A stretch of DNA of 64,000 bases from Chitinophagales bacterium (GTDB lineage Bacteria > Bacteroidota > Bacteroidia > Chitinophagales > Saprospiraceae). Numbering within the stretch: the first letter of the stretch is position 1; each line of letters starts with the position of its first letter. Shown here one piece after another: positions 62,272 to 64,000 of this stretch. A program made the position numbers and the translations under genes. The stretch is taken from assembly GCA_017303475.1 (NCBI GenBank), contig JAFLBO010000030.1, positions 1 through 64,000 on the forward strand, given 5' to 3'. Below the pieces are notes generated by a model. The model was not told where the DNA came from and did no database searches. It was given only the letters and a program-made list of their open reading frames with translations.

Positions 62272-64000
62272 ATGAACATCCATATATTAAAGCACTTTGC
62301 GTCTTTAACAGCTATTACCTTTTCCATTTTTTTGGTAGGTTTTAGCCAAAATAAACTTGATTCGAATAGTGCATCGAAGATGACAACTTCGGGGATGATT
62401 GAAGAGGGGAGGAGCTTTTCAAACTTGCCTGTGAATTCTGATATGTTAACTCAAAAGGAAAATCCGTCAAGTTGGAGCATTCAGGAAAGAGCTGAAACAA
62501 GATCCGATGAATTCAGGCAGCGGTTAGCTCGAGCAAAACAAGTGCCAGATAGTCTGTTACACAATTTAAGACTGTTGGGATCTTCAGGCCAATGTGTTGG
62601 CGCGCTCTCAAAAGACCATGACCATACAAAATCTTTTGTGGGGCCTTCACCACTTGAAGATAATTCCTGCGAGTTGGTAAATTTGTTTGATACATCGTAT
62701 CATTTTCAAATTTATGATTATGCCATGTACCCAACACTGTCTGTTACAGCACAGGAAGAAGGTCATAATGCTGCATTTGGTAAAATGCTCCAGTCAGTTA
62801 AGAGCCAAACTGATTTTTACTGCCTTATTGCCAAGCAGATTTGGTTGAACAAGGAAGGTGGATGGGATAGAGTTACTTTTGAGGTGGCTATTAACCTGCC
62901 AACAGATGGGCTGTTTTCCGAACTAAACGAGTCTGTTATTGAAGTTATACAAAGCGATGTTAAATCAGCGATGATGGAGGAATATATTGGCCAGGGTGGC
63001 GGAATCTCGGCTATCATTGATGCAGAATTAGCGGGTATTAATAGGTTAACTGAAATTATCAATAGCCTAATCAATGACTCTTATTCCATAGATATGACCG
63101 AGGAAGTGCTTCAAAAAATGAAGTTTTTTCCAGTTATAAGATCAACAGGAACGAAGTTGTTTCATGGCACCCCCGATACATCAGGCTACATACTTGATTA
63201 TTCTGGACGAAGTACCGAGCAAGATGGTGGCATTACTGCAAAATCTGATTTAATTTCCGAATTTTCAAATCAACGATATGCTAACATAACAATAAAAGTT
63301 ATCCTCACGGATGATCAAAATTTTACATCAAATAATAATAATTATTTTGAAACTGCTAAAAGGAAGTTTGATGCGGCAACCGAAGAAATGGTTTACTGGG
63401 TTCATTATCATACTCCATTAGTGGATACCTTGCCAGGAATTCCTTATATTAAAACTAAAAACAATTTTACTAGCGAAAAAACAGACCAATTATTAGAGAA
63501 ATTCTGGACAGAATACAAAGCTGGATTGCCCAGCGGACCAGCTCGACCAGCCCATGTTAATAATAGAAACTGTGTTTGTCCAAATTTTGACTTTGCTCTA
63601 AATTGGAAAGCGGAAACAAATATACTAAGTTGCATTGAAGATCCAGTTGCAATGAATTGTTTTGGGGGCTTTGGGCCTTTAGTAACTAGTATGTTTGCTA
63701 CCAGTCCAGGGAAAATAGGATTATATCAAGCCGGCTTTGTTTGTGGACTGATTGATGGTGCATTAGAGCAGGCGAATTTTTTATATGGTGTGGCAACAGG
63801 CATTATTGATTTTGCCAAGTATTCATTTATTAAGCGCCCAACTCTCATCTTTTCTCCAGGCGGAACAATTCTGGCTGTTGGTTGTGTTGGTGATATACTT
63901 TATAAGGCTATTTGTAAAGCTGCAATTGAAAATGGTTGGAAATTTTGGAAATGGGATTTAGGTCCTGATAAAATTTATGAGGGCTATTTGGACCATATTT
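62272..64000 (+). CDS. Large exported protein, truncated by the window edge
   Basis: From ATG 62272 an uninterrupted frame runs to the window end (576 codons seen). The N-terminus (MNIHILKHFASLTAITFSIF) is a signal peptide. The body includes a soluble region and the Cys-containing segment NRNCVCPNFDFALNWKAETN; near the end, hydrophobic stretches (LIFSPGGTILAVGCVGDIL) are seen. It lies 57 bp after the giant gene and has the same composition, so the two are likely co-transcribed. The 16 bases 62395-62410 equal the core-flank word of the family C repeats. No function is recognised; the 3' end is missing. Confidence 0.75.
   Translation, partial: MNIHILKHFASLTAITFSIFLVGFSQNKLDSNSASKMTTSGMIEEGRSFSNLPVNSDMLTQKENPSSWSIQERAETRSDEFRQRLARAKQVPDSLLHNLRLLGSSGQCVGALSKDHDHTKSFVGPSPLEDNSCELVNLFDTSYHFQIYDYAMYPTLSVTAQEEGHNAAFGKMLQSVKSQTDFYCLIAKQIWLNKEGGWDRVTFEVAINLPTDGLFSELNESVIEVIQSDVKSAMMEEYIGQGGGISAIIDAELAGINRLTEIINSLINDSYSIDMTEEVLQKMKFFPVIRSTGTKLFHGTPDTSGYILDYSGRSTEQDGGITAKSDLISEFSNQRYANITIKVILTDDQNFTSNNNNYFETAKRKFDAATEEMVYWVHYHTPLVDTLPGIPYIKTKNNFTSEKTDQLLEKFWTEYKAGLPSGPARPAHVNNRNCVCPNFDFALNWKAETNILSCIEDPVAMNCFGGFGPLVTSMFATSPGKIGLYQAGFVCGLIDGALEQANFLYGVATGIIDFAKYSFIKRPTLIFSPGGTILAVGCVGDILYKAICKAAIENGWKFWKWDLGPDKIYEGYLDHI

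Overview
The window reads as chromosomal DNA of a Bacteroidota bacterium, most likely of the Saprospiria type. The grounds are several secreted proteins with type IX secretion (T9SS) type A sorting domains, a TonB-dependent receptor, YwqK/MORN-type lipoproteins, an ABC-F protein, secreted TPR-CHAT proteins, starts without Shine-Dalgarno sequences, and one promoter resembling the Bacteroidota TTTG / TAnnTTTG consensus. This placement is an inference from gene content; no rRNA or tRNA gene is visible.

Layout. 1-4.1 kb: a DUF4856 lipoprotein (probably with an imelysin-like neighbour off the left edge) and a divergent secreted subtilase. 4.2-13.1 kb: two paralogous exported TPR-CHAT proteins of about 1030 residues flanking two small exported proteins. 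Their 3' CHAT ends share 759 identical bases while their AT-rich TPR sensor regions have diverged. 13.2-14.7 kb: an ECF sigma factor with a membrane anti-sigma/TPR partner. 15-26.4 kb: mostly minus-strand housekeeping and membrane genes (Asp/Glu racemase, LysE-like exporter, ATP-grasp enzyme, ABC-F ATPase, RecX, T9SS protein, CPBP protease, SDR, acyltransferase, M23 peptidase). 26.8-30.5 kb: a WD40-like/amidohydrolase fusion and a 41-residue membrane miniprotein. 30.7-40.2 kb: a TonB receptor, a YwqK lipoprotein and three PAP2/vanadium-haloperoxidase-like lipoproteins around an OmpR/histidine-kinase pair; one of the three has Cys in place of the active-site His. 40.8-46.6 kb: ArsC-like protein, MpaB/DUF2236 oxygenase, and a YceI - propeller histidine kinase - LytTR regulator operon. 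46.7-64 kb: an AT-richer block of secreted proteins, including three tandem repeat-rich T9SS proteins, a small HTH-like protein, a 2198-residue giant exported protein and a further large open gene cut by the window edge.

The most unusual feature is in the spaces between genes. Most long intergenic regions are filled by imperfect palindromes whose arms are built from tandem short words (about 10-20 bp) and whose centres carry small hairpins. At least six word families occur (A at 4.2 and 9.5 kb; B at 14.7, 20.1 and 26.4 kb; C at 23.7 and 25.2 kb; D at 30.1 kb; E at 40.2 kb; F at 15.9 and 42.9 kb), plus simpler tandem tracts G and H and a palindrome I. The architecture is shared although the arm words differ. 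A 16-base core, GATGCCATGCCGAACG, is shared exactly between families A and C and partially with F. Several elements abut stop codons exactly or supply the stop codon. I do not recognise this as a described element class, and no transposase, RAYT or cas gene is present to explain it.
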